A model generated the notes under the pieces. The model was not told where the DNA came from, searched no databases, and worked only from the letters and a program-made list of their open reading frames with translations. From Candidatus Halobeggiatoa sp. HSG11 (GTDB lineage: Bacteria > Pseudomonadota > Gammaproteobacteria > Beggiatoales > Beggiatoaceae): a stretch of 45,127 nt of DNA. This document shows, in pieces, positions 1 through 7,588 of the stretch. The DNA lies in the NCBI GenBank assembly GCA_030378105.1, contig JAUCGL010000019.1, positions 1-45,127 of the forward strand, written 5' to 3'. Position 1 is the stretch's first letter; each line of letters opens with the position of its first letter. A program made the position numbers and the translations under genes.

Positions 1-116
1 TGGCAATTAGTTTGTTACGCAAAACAAAAGTCAAAAATTTTCAGGCTGCTATTGAAACTTTTGCTGACTGTTCTGATAAATTTGAAGCAATGCTCAGGCG
101 GCTTAATTTTTTATGA
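1..116 (+). pseudogene. ISAs1-family transposase, C-terminal end (partial)
   Basis: The window opens inside a transposase gene. Reading frame 3 gives the C-terminal 37 residues (ending LRRLNFL) and a TGA stop at 114-116. The same C-terminus is encoded on the minus strand at 4080-4198, with near-identical DNA, so this is a second copy of the same element in opposite orientation. Only the end is visible, so whether this copy is intact cannot be judged. The family is ISAs1 (DDE transposase). The stop codon overlaps the terminal inverted repeat that ends at 126. Confidence 0.85.
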
Positions 117-126
117 GAAAGCCGTG
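1..126 (+). mobile_element. ISAs1-like insertion sequence, right end
   Basis: The 22 bp at 105-126 (core TTATGAGAAAGCCGTG) are identical to the terminal inverted repeat that bounds the complete copy at 4070-5271. This marks 126 as the outer edge of an element lying mostly outside the window. It abuts a fragment of repeat family A. The two copies lie tail to tail, with 127-4069 between them. Confidence 0.85.
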
Positions 127-165
127 GTGGTTACCCCAATCAATCTCCTTAACTTAATGGCAGTG
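127..165. repeat. Repeat family A fragment
   Basis: These 39 bp are the reverse complement of the left end of the family A element at about 14386-14424, including the terminal motif CTTAACTTAATGGCAGTG. The other end was lost at the ISAs1 boundary at 126, so this is a family A element cut by the ISAs1 insertion. Confidence 0.75.
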
Positions 166-167
166 TC

Positions 168-284
168 GTTTTAACTATCCTGAAAGGATTGAATGTGAAT
201 AGCCACCGATGAAATCGGTGGAATATAAAAGCTTTCTGTAACCTCAGTTAATTAAGTATATATACTTATTTAGGAAAGATGTCT
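168..284 (+). repeat. Repeat family C, partial copy
   Basis: From GTTTTAACTATCCTGAAAGG to the terminal TTTAGGAAAGATGTCT this matches the right half of the complete 222-bp family C element at 33678-33899, including the hairpin CCACCGATGAAATCGGTGG. The left half is missing and a family A end sits at the break, so A probably inserted into C. The rest of the spacer to 494 holds a possible 29-codon ORF (344-433) with no supporting evidence. Confidence 0.7.
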
Positions 285-494
285 AATATAGCATTTCATA
301 CCGCTTTCCCAACTATTTAAGCACAAGTTCTTGTGCTTGCTCAATGACAAATACACTAACCTCAGAATTCCCCATAACAGAATTTTTTACAACGGAACAA
401 TTTGCAGAACTACTAAATAATGAAATGGTATAACTTGATAATTGAGCAAAAGATGATAAATTTAAGTATTGAATGATATTCTGTTAAGGTAATT

Positions 495-869
495 ATGAAA
501 AAAAATAAAGGTTTTACTCTTTTAGAAGTTTTGATAGCATTAACAATAGTTGGAATGTCTTTGGGAACTGTATATGGTCTTTTAGCTGGTAGTAAACGAT
601 TGGCTTTTAAAGCAGCCGATGACATTGAACGAACAATTTTTTTACGTTCTGCTCTTAATGCTGCTCAAATTCTTGAGGACCCTGAATATCCAGAATTACC
701 AAGTCGTTATAAAAAATCTTTGGAAATAGGTAGTGGTGATTTATTAGAAAAACCAGAAAAACAAACTAAACCTATGCAATTGGCTTTAGAATCATATTCT
801 TTACATGACGATGAAAAAGGTATAGAGTTAGTCACAGTACGTTTAATTTTAATGGATACTGCAAAATAA
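495..869 (+). CDS. gspI: Type II secretion minor pseudopilin GspI
   Basis: This 124-aa protein begins KKNKG-FTLLEVLIALTIVG. That is a class III prepilin leader cut after Gly6 by prepilin peptidase, with Glu at +5 of the mature protein and one hydrophobic helix (about residues 7-28) that anchors it before assembly. Length and the following GspJ gene fit GspI, a minor pseudopilin of the periplasmic pseudopilus tip (GspI-J-K complex). A purine-rich AAGG lies just before the ATG. Its stop overlaps the gspJ start by one base (TAATG), so the two are translationally coupled. The usual gspG/H upstream and gspK downstream are absent; repeats and insertion sequences flank the pair. GspV or another type IV pilin-like protein is the alternative. 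Confidence 0.85.
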   Translation: MKKNKGFTLLEVLIALTIVGMSLGTVYGLLAGSKRLAFKAADDIERTIFLRSALNAAQILEDPEYPELPSRYKKSLEIGSGDLLEKPEKQTKPMQLALESYSLHDDEKGIELVTVRLILMDTAK

Positions 870-1513
870 TGCACAAAAATAATGGTTTTACTCTACTGGA
901 ATTGTTAATAGCTTTAACCTTAGCAACTATGGTTATTTTATTGTTAGCAATGGGCATGAATATTGTTATGAGTGAGTGGGAACGTTCTGGCAATAGATTA
1001 GAAAATAGCTTAGATAAAGTTTTGATTTTATTGAATATTGAACGAGCTTTAGAAGGAGCTTATCCACATACTTATTTTAATGAGGATGACAACAAAAGAT
1101 ATATTTTTTTTGAAGGAGAGGAAGAAAGCATGGTTTGGGTGTCAACTGTTTCGCCGGGCCGACATCCAGGGCTTCAAATTTGGGAATTATCTCCTAGCAA
1201 AGAAAATGATTGGATACAAGTGAAAGTTATACCTGCATTTGCTGGTGATCCAACTGAACATTTAGAAGCAGAATCTGAAACTGATTCTATAACTGTATTA
1301 GAAGGTTATAAAGCAACTTTTGAATATTTGTATAAAGATGAGAAGTTGGATGATGAAACAGAATGGCTAGATAAATGGTCGGCTAAAAAATTACAAGCTT
1401 TACCTAATGCAGTGCGAATGAAATTAGAGACTGATGGCGATACGGAACCATTAGAAGTTGTTGCTTTAATTCAAGCTAATCAACATCAGGCTATTCGACC
1501 TATTAAACCGTGA
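869..1513 (+). CDS. gspJ: Type II secretion minor pseudopilin GspJ
   Basis: This 214-aa protein has a prepilin leader HKNNG-FTLLELLIALTLA and one N-terminal hydrophobic helix. The C-terminal half has the GspJ pattern: an aromatic strand (FEYLY), a Trp-rich segment (EWLDKWSAKK) and LPNAVRMKLE, the LPxAV motif typical of GspJ. It acts with GspI and GspK at the tip of the pseudopilus that pushes folded exoproteins through the outer-membrane secretin. It overlaps gspI by one base, so the two form one transcription unit. No gspK follows: the next 500 bp are repeats and then a truncated gene on the other strand. Confidence 0.87.
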   Translation: MHKNNGFTLLELLIALTLATMVILLLAMGMNIVMSEWERSGNRLENSLDKVLILLNIERALEGAYPHTYFNEDDNKRYIFFEGEEESMVWVSTVSPGRHPGLQIWELSPSKENDWIQVKVIPAFAGDPTEHLEAESETDSITVLEGYKATFEYLYKDEKLDDETEWLDKWSAKKLQALPNAVRMKLETDGDTEPLEVVALIQANQHQAIRPIKP

Positions 1514-1613
1514 TATTTCCCGATTGGATGGACTACAGTTATATTAAGTAAAAGTCTGATATTATTATAGATTTTAATTAATAATTAAGCATTCATAATT
1601 AAGAATTGCTATA
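1514..1613. repeat. Repeat family E, uninterrupted copy
   Basis: The segment runs from ATATTTCCCGATTGGATGG to AAGAATTGCTATA. It matches 20931-21133 once the family B insertion there is removed, and it matches 17124-17228 in reverse complement. The ends are inverted (TATAGCATTTCCC / AGAATTGCTATA), with the left end slightly decayed here. It lies immediately after the gspJ stop. Confidence 0.7.
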
Positions 1614-1767
1614 GAGTGGGCAATTGTCCACTCTACATTCGATATTTTTTGTTTGTGTATATGGCAATTATTTAATTTTGTAGAGACGCAATGCTTGCGT
1701 CTTAATTATCTGCTTGCATCTCCAACTCAATAACCGTCAATTCTTTAAAAACTCAAAACCTAATAAG

Positions 1768-1819
1768 GAGTTTCACAGAAATTTCATGATGTCCACAGGA
1801 ACGTCCATGTCTCGCAGCG
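1768..1819. repeat. Dispersed repeat, empty-site version
   Basis: About 50 bp (GAGTTTCACAGAAATTTCATG onward to the CGCAGCG at 1819) are the reverse complement of the two ends of the block at 6546-6826. Here the sequence GCGAGACATGGACGTTCC (read on the minus strand) is continuous. At 6551-6796 it is split by about 220 bp. This copy therefore records the site before that insertion. Confidence 0.65.
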
Positions 1820-1888
1820 GATAATGTTAAAAAAAGACCCAAAAAAAACCTGAAAGATTTCAAAACCTCTCAGGTCTTTATTTTGGGA

Positions 1889-1984
1889 TATACTCCTCCA
1901 GAAAAGTTTTATTCCCTGTAAAAAAAACCTTCAAGGTTTTAGAAACCTTGAAGGTTTAGCACGAAACTTTTCTGGACAACTATA
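1889..1984. repeat. Small palindromic element with internal perfect hairpin
   Basis: The 96-bp unit has imperfect terminal inverted repeats (TATACTCCTCCAGAAAAG at the left, CTTTTCTGGACAACTATA at the right). It encloses a perfect 15-bp stem: AAACCTTCAAGGTTT (1925-1939) and AAACCTTGAAGGTTT (1943-1957) around a 3-nt loop. It lies just after the stop of the minus-strand gene at 2012, so the transcript could use the hairpin as a terminator. Its bounded ends look like a small mobile repeat. The rest of 1614-1888 holds AT-rich repeat debris and no gene. Confidence 0.6.
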
Positions 1985-2011
1985 CTGAAAGAGCTACCCC
2001 AACTCAATTAC

Positions 2012-4069
2012 TTACTCGGTAATATCAAGATATCTCTGCAAAGTTTCTTTTACAATCCAAGTACCACTACCTCCATCACGAGTTGGACTACTAGCAGTTG
2101 ACACCCAATTATTATCTAAAAGTACTAAATAGTAGGTATACATCTCCCCACGAATGTCTAAATAACCACCACCAGGTTCATATAAATTAACTAAATGGAA
2201 AGGTTGCTCTTTGTGCAAACCTTGTTTTCTTAAGGCTAAACTATCTGTTGTACATTGAACTTTCCAGATACCTGTACCACCTTTAGCACGATTAAACTCA
2301 GTTGTGCCAGAAACACAATATCTATTGCCATAACACCCAGTTCCTCTAACATCTAAATAAGATTCAGTAATTAGATCGTCGTACCATCCATCATCAGCCC
2401 TATTAACCAAATAAACTAAGTCACCACAATGTACAGCACCACTTATTTCTGGTGAAACTGCTCTTAGATGCCAATAGGTACTTGCTTTAGTATTCTGAAC
2501 ACCACCGAAAACTCCATTAGTACCAGTAGCGGCACAATGCGTATTACCATATGTACAGGCTTTTGTAAATATATCATATCGACCCGCATCGAACGGTGTG
2601 CGCATGCGTAGATAACCTAGGTTTTTATTAAGATATGTACTATGTTGATTTTTAATAAAATAAGTTATATTATAAGCAACAGAATGAGACTTAACTGTAC
2701 GATCCAGTTGTATAGCTCGTCCCATAACTTCAACTTCTGCTAAACTCATTGGTTCACCAGAATAATTATGTTGAATGCGTACATAACGACCAATTGCTCC
2801 AACGTCAATAGTAACGTTTTCACCAACAACTGGAACATGATTAGCGTACCAATCAGCTTGTTCCGTAGCTGCAGTTCTTGAATTATCCGGCAAACGATAT
2901 TTTGACACATACACTCGGAAGTTTTTTAGTCGTTCACTACAACAATCAGTACGATTATATAAGTTGATCGTATCAATTTCATGTAAATCACCTAAATCAA
3001 CTTCCCACCAAGGATAATACCCAGTTTCTAAATTAGTGTGAGTTACGGAATCTTCTGACCAATTACCGCTTGTATTTCCATCCACCGCACGATCAGCATT
3101 ACCACCTTGAGCAGTAGAAGACTGTCTTGCCGATTTATTCATGGCAACATTGCTACCTTTGAGTTTGGCACCAAATACTTCTACTTCAGATAGATACATC
3201 TTACCATTTCGGCCTTGTACTCTAACGTACTGACCTTTCACACCAGCAACAAAGAAACTCTTTTTGTCACCATTAGAAATACCGCTATACCAAGTTGCAT
3301 GAGAACGTAAGGCGTTAATATGTCGTTCTTCTTCTGGGAATGGTTTGTCTGATAGCAATACATAAGCACTACCTGCAATATTAGGATTATGTATAATAAT
3401 AGAAATTACTTCATAATTATCGCCTAAATCAACTTGCCACCAAGGATTATTTGCATGAGTACCAATTCCTCCAGTTAGGATACCATCTACTGCAGTAGCT
3501 GGTCCCCCACCACGTACATTATGTTGGGTTGCTGGTTTATTTAACGCTAAATTTTCCAACGTATTAGGGTTCATTTCAACGTCAACGTTCATGCCACAGT
3601 TACCAGTTAATACAGCACCAATTCTATAACCAGTACAAAGTGCAATATTACCAAACGCACTGTCTAAAGTTCCATTAAATACTTCAACTGGAAATGTTTT
3701 AGTAGTTAAGGTATTAGTAGATATTGAAATTAAACTATTTAGAGTTTCATCCCACATTTGCCATTGCCCAGATGTATCCTGATTAAGCCAATATTCATCA
3801 CCTTTACCATCAGTATAACGAGCAAGAATAACAATTAAGGCTCTTTTACCAACATCTTTAGCATCAGCAGTAATACCAGCTTTGACAACAAGTGGCTGAG
3901 TTATATCAATATTACCATCATTTTTGGCTAATTTACTGCCAGGTAATAAAATTTGCCAACCAACACAGGTTGTGGTATCAACTTCACTCATAGTAGCTAC
4001 ACTATTTGCTGTAGCCAAATTACCATCAGAACATGATGTGCCACCATCAGCAGTACGTGGATCAGTGCC
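2012..4069 (-). pseudogene. Secreted discoidin-domain (F5/8 type C) lectin-like protein, 5'-truncated by ISAs1
   Basis: About 685 residues of coding sequence survive; the N-terminus and its signal peptide are lost at the IS edge (4070). In order there is an unrecognised N-terminal region (about residues 1-170 of the remnant), then two F5/8C (discoidin/fucolectin-like) jelly-roll domains. The domains start NLALNKPATQ and NVAMNKSARQSS, each with the WWQVDLGD or WWEVDLGD strand and a closing RVQ/RIQ...EVEV segment. A C-terminal region follows with paired YLDVRG/YLDIRG and GTGIWKV/GSGTWIV motifs, suggesting two beta-trefoil-like repeats. Cysteines are numerous, as in an exported protein. Discoidin domains usually bind carbohydrates or lipids; a surface or secreted adhesin role is inference. 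An ATG inside the IS (4142-4144) is in frame and would make a 710-aa hybrid, so expression is not excluded. Confidence 0.8.
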
Positions 4070-5271
4070 CACGGCTTTCTCATAAAAAATTAAGCCGCCT
4101 GAGCATTGCTTCAAATTTATCAGAACAGTCAGCAAAAGTTTCAATAGCAGCCTGAAAATTTTTGACTTTTGTTTTGCGTAACAAACTAATTGCCAGACTG
4201 CGCAACACTCCCATTATTTGAGCTTGATTCCCCGACTTTGTTCTGACCGTATCTTCCTTGAACGTCACATCACGAATCCAATTCTCGGATTCGACCCCCC
4301 AATGCTCTCGGACTGCCCATGCCAATTCTTTGGTTTTGTCCTGAGGCTGCTTGTCTGCCGTTTGATTTGTTATATAGAAGGATGTTTCGTAGCTTGTTTT
4401 TTTTGTACTTGTCTCAAATGTCTCTCGCTCAATAACCACCAATGATTTCAACCAACTGTTTTCCCAACGTTTATCTATAGAAATAGTTTTCATAGAAAAT
4501 AGTTTTGCCCGGCGTATGGTGACACGGCCATGTACTTTTTCAGTATCAATATCGGTAACCTATTTGTTTGCTTATTTCTGCCAATTCCCGACATTGTTTT
4601 AACAAAATAGGTTGATTTTCTTTGACTTGGATTAAATAATGTCCACCAGCCCGATGGATTTGAGCCGTAGTTTTCGGGTTGCAATGATGTGCATCCAGTG
4701 TTACTTTCCCTCTCTCCAATCCTGATTTTTTCAGCAGTTGTCGGACTACTGGGATTTCACTGGATTTTGACCCAATCAGCTCCGCTTGTGCGAGCAATAC
4801 ACGGTTTTTATGACTCACAGCCAATACAATTGCCTGCTTATTCCCAGATTTAACCGTTCCTTTCAACACCTTTCCGTCAACAGCAACCCATTCTTGATTG
4901 AGTGTACGTTCCATGCACACACCTACAATACTTTTCAACAAGAATATTTAATTCTTCCCAATCGAGCTGCATTTACAAGACGGGGCAGGTGAGCACGAGA
5001 AATTGGCATCGCATCATGAATTCCTGTTATGTCTCTCAACCATTTAATTTTATTGGATATATATCGAAAAATGCTGGATACTGTTGAACGTCCTACCAGC
5101 TTCATCACGTGGGTCTGTCAATTCACCCAGTACATTTATGAAATTGATGATTTTTTCGTCTGAATAAGGTATTGTTTTGTTCACAGGTATTCTTCTTCTC
5201 AAAATTTATGGTTATTGAAATCTGCTTTATATTATACCAAAACTTCAAGAATTTTTTATGAGAAAGCCGTG
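4070..5271 (-). mobile_element. ISAs1-family insertion sequence, complete ends, decayed transposase
   Basis: This 1202-bp element is bounded by perfect 22-bp inverted repeats: the left starts CACGGCTTTCTCATAAAA at 4070 and the right ends TTTTATGAGAAAGCCGTG at 5271. Length and transposase type fit ISAs1. The flanks (TCAGTGCC before, AGCATTTG after) show no target-site duplication, so the ends may have recombined or decayed. It interrupts the discoidin gene at 4069. No remainder of that gene is visible beyond 5271. Confidence 0.88.
4080..5184 (-). pseudogene. ISAs1-family transposase, frameshifted
   Basis: Conceptual translation from a GTG at 5184 gives VNKTIPYSDEKIINFINVLG, then DITGIHDAMPISRAHLPRL in a second frame. 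The catalytic core follows in a third (4546-4941): EWVAVDGKVLKGT with the first Asp and VTLDAHHCNPKTTAQ with the second. The C-terminal part (from about 4550) is shifted again: HGRVTIRRAKLF, then REHWGVESENWIRDVTFKED with the catalytic Glu, ending LRRLNFL. At least three frame breaks (near 5060, 4950 and 4555) make it inactive. Intact family members are near 370 aa, which matches the span. Its C-terminal end is nearly identical to that of the copy at 1-116. Confidence 0.85.
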
Positions 5272-5311
5272 AGCATTTGTCAAGCTTTTTCTAGGAATGC
5301 ACACTGCACCC

Positions 5312-5508
5312 CACTGCCATTAAGTTAAGGAATTTATATTTATTATCAATACCATACATATCAAATCATCTGTTAAGCAAAAATTGCACCTTAAAAAATA
5401 CTTCAATATTTTCAATTAATTATTGAGCTACGTCATTTTGCTATGCTAAATAGTCAACATTATAACATATTGATTAATAATCGTTATTTTCTTAACTTAA
5501 TGGCAGTG
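5312..5508. mobile_element. MITE of family A with 11-bp target duplication
   Basis: This 197-bp AT-rich element has perfect 18-bp inverted ends (CACTGCCATTAAGTTAAG at 5312, CTTAACTTAATGGCAGTG at 5508). It is flanked by an exact 11-bp direct repeat, ACACTGCACCC, at 5301-5311 and 5509-5519. It has no coding capacity. An 11-bp duplication is compatible with mobilisation by an IS4-type transposase, which is inference. Other family A copies are at 127-165, 14385-14498 and 22552-22654. Confidence 0.88.
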
Positions 5509-5556
5509 ACACTGCACCCCCGTCAAAGCTCTCAAAGAATCAAAGCATCAAAGGTT

Positions 5557-6294
5557 CTACTGTCCGCCTCGAACGGGCCACACATAGAAGGGGATGGCCT
5601 TATCGTCGTAGCCGACAATGCCATCGACGAGGACCACGTACCACGCCGCGACTGCGAGATCCGCGTAGGTAGTAGACGACCAGTAGATGTGCGACTGCAC
5701 ACCCGTGAATTGATGACCATTTGGTAAAGCAGGATTTGATCGCGAAATATCTAGAAGACTATACAATTCTTTTACGTTGGGTAAACGCCAATCCGTTTGA
5801 TGACTTCCATTATTACTTATATCTCCACAATCTTTACTATTTATTTGGCCACTGTTGTTAAGTCCTGTCACATCAGTTCCAGCAGTTGCCCAATTTCGTG
5901 TAGCTTCCGCACAATTGGCGTTCTTTAACCATATCAAACATGTGCGATGGTCCGTGACTGTTCCATCATCGTTGTCAGTAAAAACCGGATTTGCACTTGT
6001 GTCTGGGATACAAGATGGGATACCATTCATCACAGTATCTGCCTTATTATACACCTCCGTTAAAGTTTTTCCGGTATCTCCCGGTCCATTTGTTGGCTCA
6101 GTAAAACCAGCAGTGGGAGCTGAAGCTGAGATTCCATCAAGACGATCCCAAATATCCTCAATCGTGTACATGGCACTGCCAGTATTGTCTGGAGCCGCCG
6201 GTGAATTTAGGCTGCCAGCCAATAACGGCAACGGTGAACCCAATAAAATCGGCACTAAAGCCATTTGAGCATAACGTTTCATTTTTTTCATCAT
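5557..6294 (-). CDS. Secreted DUF1566 (Lcl C-terminal) domain protein, probable DGR target
   Basis: This 245-aa protein starts with a Lys-rich segment and a hydrophobic stretch (about residues 9-27) typical of a signal peptide. From residue 100 it has the DUF1566 pattern: DNDDGTVTDHRTCLIWLKNANC, DWRLPNVKELYSLLD, IYWSSTTYADLAVAAWYVV and the terminal FYVWPVRGGQ. DUF1566 has a C-type-lectin-like fold and is a known DGR target family. The start is supported by GAGGAA six bases upstream. The last 47 codons before the stop are strikingly unlike the rest: 36 end in G or C and 22 are NNC, while upstream codons are AT-rich. The ligand is unknown; surface display or secretion is inferred. Four CTTTGA repeats follow the stop, then a family A MITE about 48 bp downstream. 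Confidence 0.87.
   Translation of the reverse strand: MMKKMKRYAQMALVPILLGSPLPLLAGSLNSPAAPDNTGSAMYTIEDIWDRLDGISASAPTAGFTEPTNGPGDTGKTLTEVYNKADTVMNGIPSCIPDTSANPVFTDNDDGTVTDHRTCLIWLKNANCAEATRNWATAGTDVTGLNNSGQINSKDCGDISNNGSHQTDWRLPNVKELYSLLDISRSNPALPNGHQFTGVQSHIYWSSTTYADLAVAAWYVVLVDGIVGYDDKAIPFYVWPVRGGQ
5560..5700 (-). other. Candidate DGR variable region (VR)
   Basis: The 3' end of the DUF1566 gene encodes GVQSHIYWSS through VWPVRGGQ. Framework residues (YWSS, AW, VWPVRGG) alternate with positions occupied by NNC codons (CAC, ATC, TAC, CTC, GTC, GGC, GAC, GCC, CCC, TTC). This is what adenine-directed mutagenesis of AAC codons in a template repeat would leave. The segment GTGTGGCCC to GGCGGACAG at the end is GC-rich and would be the initiation-of-mutagenic-homing end. 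No template repeat, reverse transcriptase or Avd-like gene is in the window, so the DGR would have to act from elsewhere. Confidence 0.6.
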
Positions 6295-6545
6295 ATTTCC
6301 TCAATAGTAGATTGTTTGAATCAAAATTTCCAGAATAGCAAATTATTTAAATGCTAGACTGACTTTTCCCTTAAAAAATATTATAAATCAATTAAATATC
6401 AATTTATTCCCAAGCTTTATGTTAAGAAACCAAGATAAAACATGGATATATCTATAAAAAGAACCGAAGGGTGGATAGAAGCGGAAATCCACCACAACCA
6501 ACAACCCATAACCACATATTCATTTAACAAATACCAATTTAAATT

Positions 6546-6826
6546 CGCTGCGAGACATGGAGAGGCGAAGCCGAAGTCGAGTAGTCCGCGACTAGGTGAG
6601 AGTTCTTAAATTTGAAGAAATGGTTAAGCGAAGCGGTATTTCTTGAAATTTTGAACAAGCTCACCGTTAAGTCATGGGGGAGTCGGTGGGGACGGAGCTG
6701 CTTCAGTGCGGAGTCGCCCGATGAGACCGGACGTGTCGGGGCAATTATAACCGGTTTCGCTGAAAAATTGATTAGTTCACGGGACATGGACGTTCCGGGG
6801 ACATCATGAAATTTCTGCGAAACTCA
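6546..6826. mobile_element. GC-rich insert in a dispersed repeat, flanked by GACATGGA
   Basis: The ends (GCTGCGAGACATGGA at the left; CGTTCCGGGGACATCATG and CTGCGAAACTC at the right) together rebuild the continuous repeat seen at 1768-1819. Between them about 221 bp (6562-6782) are inserted, and GACATGGA is duplicated at 6554-6561 and 6783-6790. The insert is clearly richer in G and C than its surroundings. It encodes nothing I recognise and has no obvious terminal inverted repeats. Confidence 0.6.
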
Positions 6827-7405
6827 TCATGGGTTTATCTCGCCGTGATAGCACAGCATCAGATACATTTACAGAAAGATGGGGAGATGATTTATCCCAC
6901 CACCATGTTTTTAAATAGTTGGTCAAAAAGTTAAATAATTTCATAACAACAAAAACTCCTTAAAATTATAAGAAAAGGTAGTACCACATATACTGAAGCA
7001 CAAACCTATTGGATATTTTGAACTCCAAATGTTAAATCTATGATTCAATAACCTATTATTCATCGTAATTCATTATTGAAAATTAAGCAAATTAGTTAGC
7101 ACAAAATATTTCATCCAAAATGGTAATTTCTTTTCCCATAATGGTAAATGATAGTTTTTTTAGATAATTTTTTGACCCGAAGACCGGTCTGAATTTTTTT
7201 TGGAAGCTATGTAGATTGACTAAACAGAGGCGTTTCCAGACATAATACTTAATGGCAATGGAATTAATTTTAACTTACTTGGACATTTTATCCAAAGTAA
7301 TTTTTTCTTACCATTATGGTAAATATTTTTTGTAAATAATTTTTTGGCCTGAAAATCGGACATATTTTGGGGAATTTGTCAGGTCTGAGAATTTCCTAAC
7401 CACCG

Positions 7406-7471
7406 GTTGGGAATGCAGTTGGGGACGCTCTGCGTCCCGCAACGCAGCGCGTTGCTGAAGGCATTCCCAAC
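7406..7471. repeat. Double-hairpin (cloverleaf-like) palindromic element
   Basis: An outer 11-bp perfect stem, GTTGGGAATGC (7406-7416) with GCATTCCCAAC (7461-7471), encloses two adjacent perfect 7-bp hairpins. These are GGGACGC-TCT-GCGTCCC (7422-7438) and GCAACGC-AGC-GCGTTGC (7439-7455). Five-nucleotide linkers on each side (AGTTG and TGAAG) separate them from the outer stem. The block is GC-rich in an AT-rich spacer. It resembles REP/REPIN-type structured repeats. Confidence 0.75.
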
Positions 7472-7479
7472 GAGGCCGT

Positions 7480-7588
7480 CTCATCGTTATACATAAGTCA
7501 AAAGTAACAAATGTAGGGTGGATAGAATGAAATGAAATCCACCATTTTGAAGGTTCGGTGGGTTTCCACTTCGTTACTACCCACCCTA
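7480..7588. repeat. Repeat family D copy
   Basis: It starts CTCATCGTTATACATAAGTC and contains GTAGGGTGGATAGAATG and, inverted, CTACCCACCCTAC at 7576-7588. It matches the copy at 20752-20895, which has both ends, and the partial copy at 22665-22734. The right terminal repeat is missing here. Confidence 0.7.

Noticed and set aside
168-284. CRISPR-like repeats
   Set aside because: The recurring hairpins belong to a dispersed 222-bp repeat family; there are no regularly spaced units.
344-433. 29-codon ORF (MTNTLTSEFPITEFF...) upstream of gspI
   Set aside because: It is too short to judge, with no ribosome binding site of note and no homologue I can name. It may be a fragment left between repeats.
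5443-5727. 94-codon plus-strand ORF over the candidate variable region
   Set aside because: It is the antisense shadow of the DUF1566 gene in its GC-rich part.
6612-6809. 65-codon plus-strand ORF in the GC-rich block
   Set aside because: It crosses the right boundary of the insertion into repeat sequence, has no recognisable domain and no ribosome binding site. The openness is explained by the local GC content.
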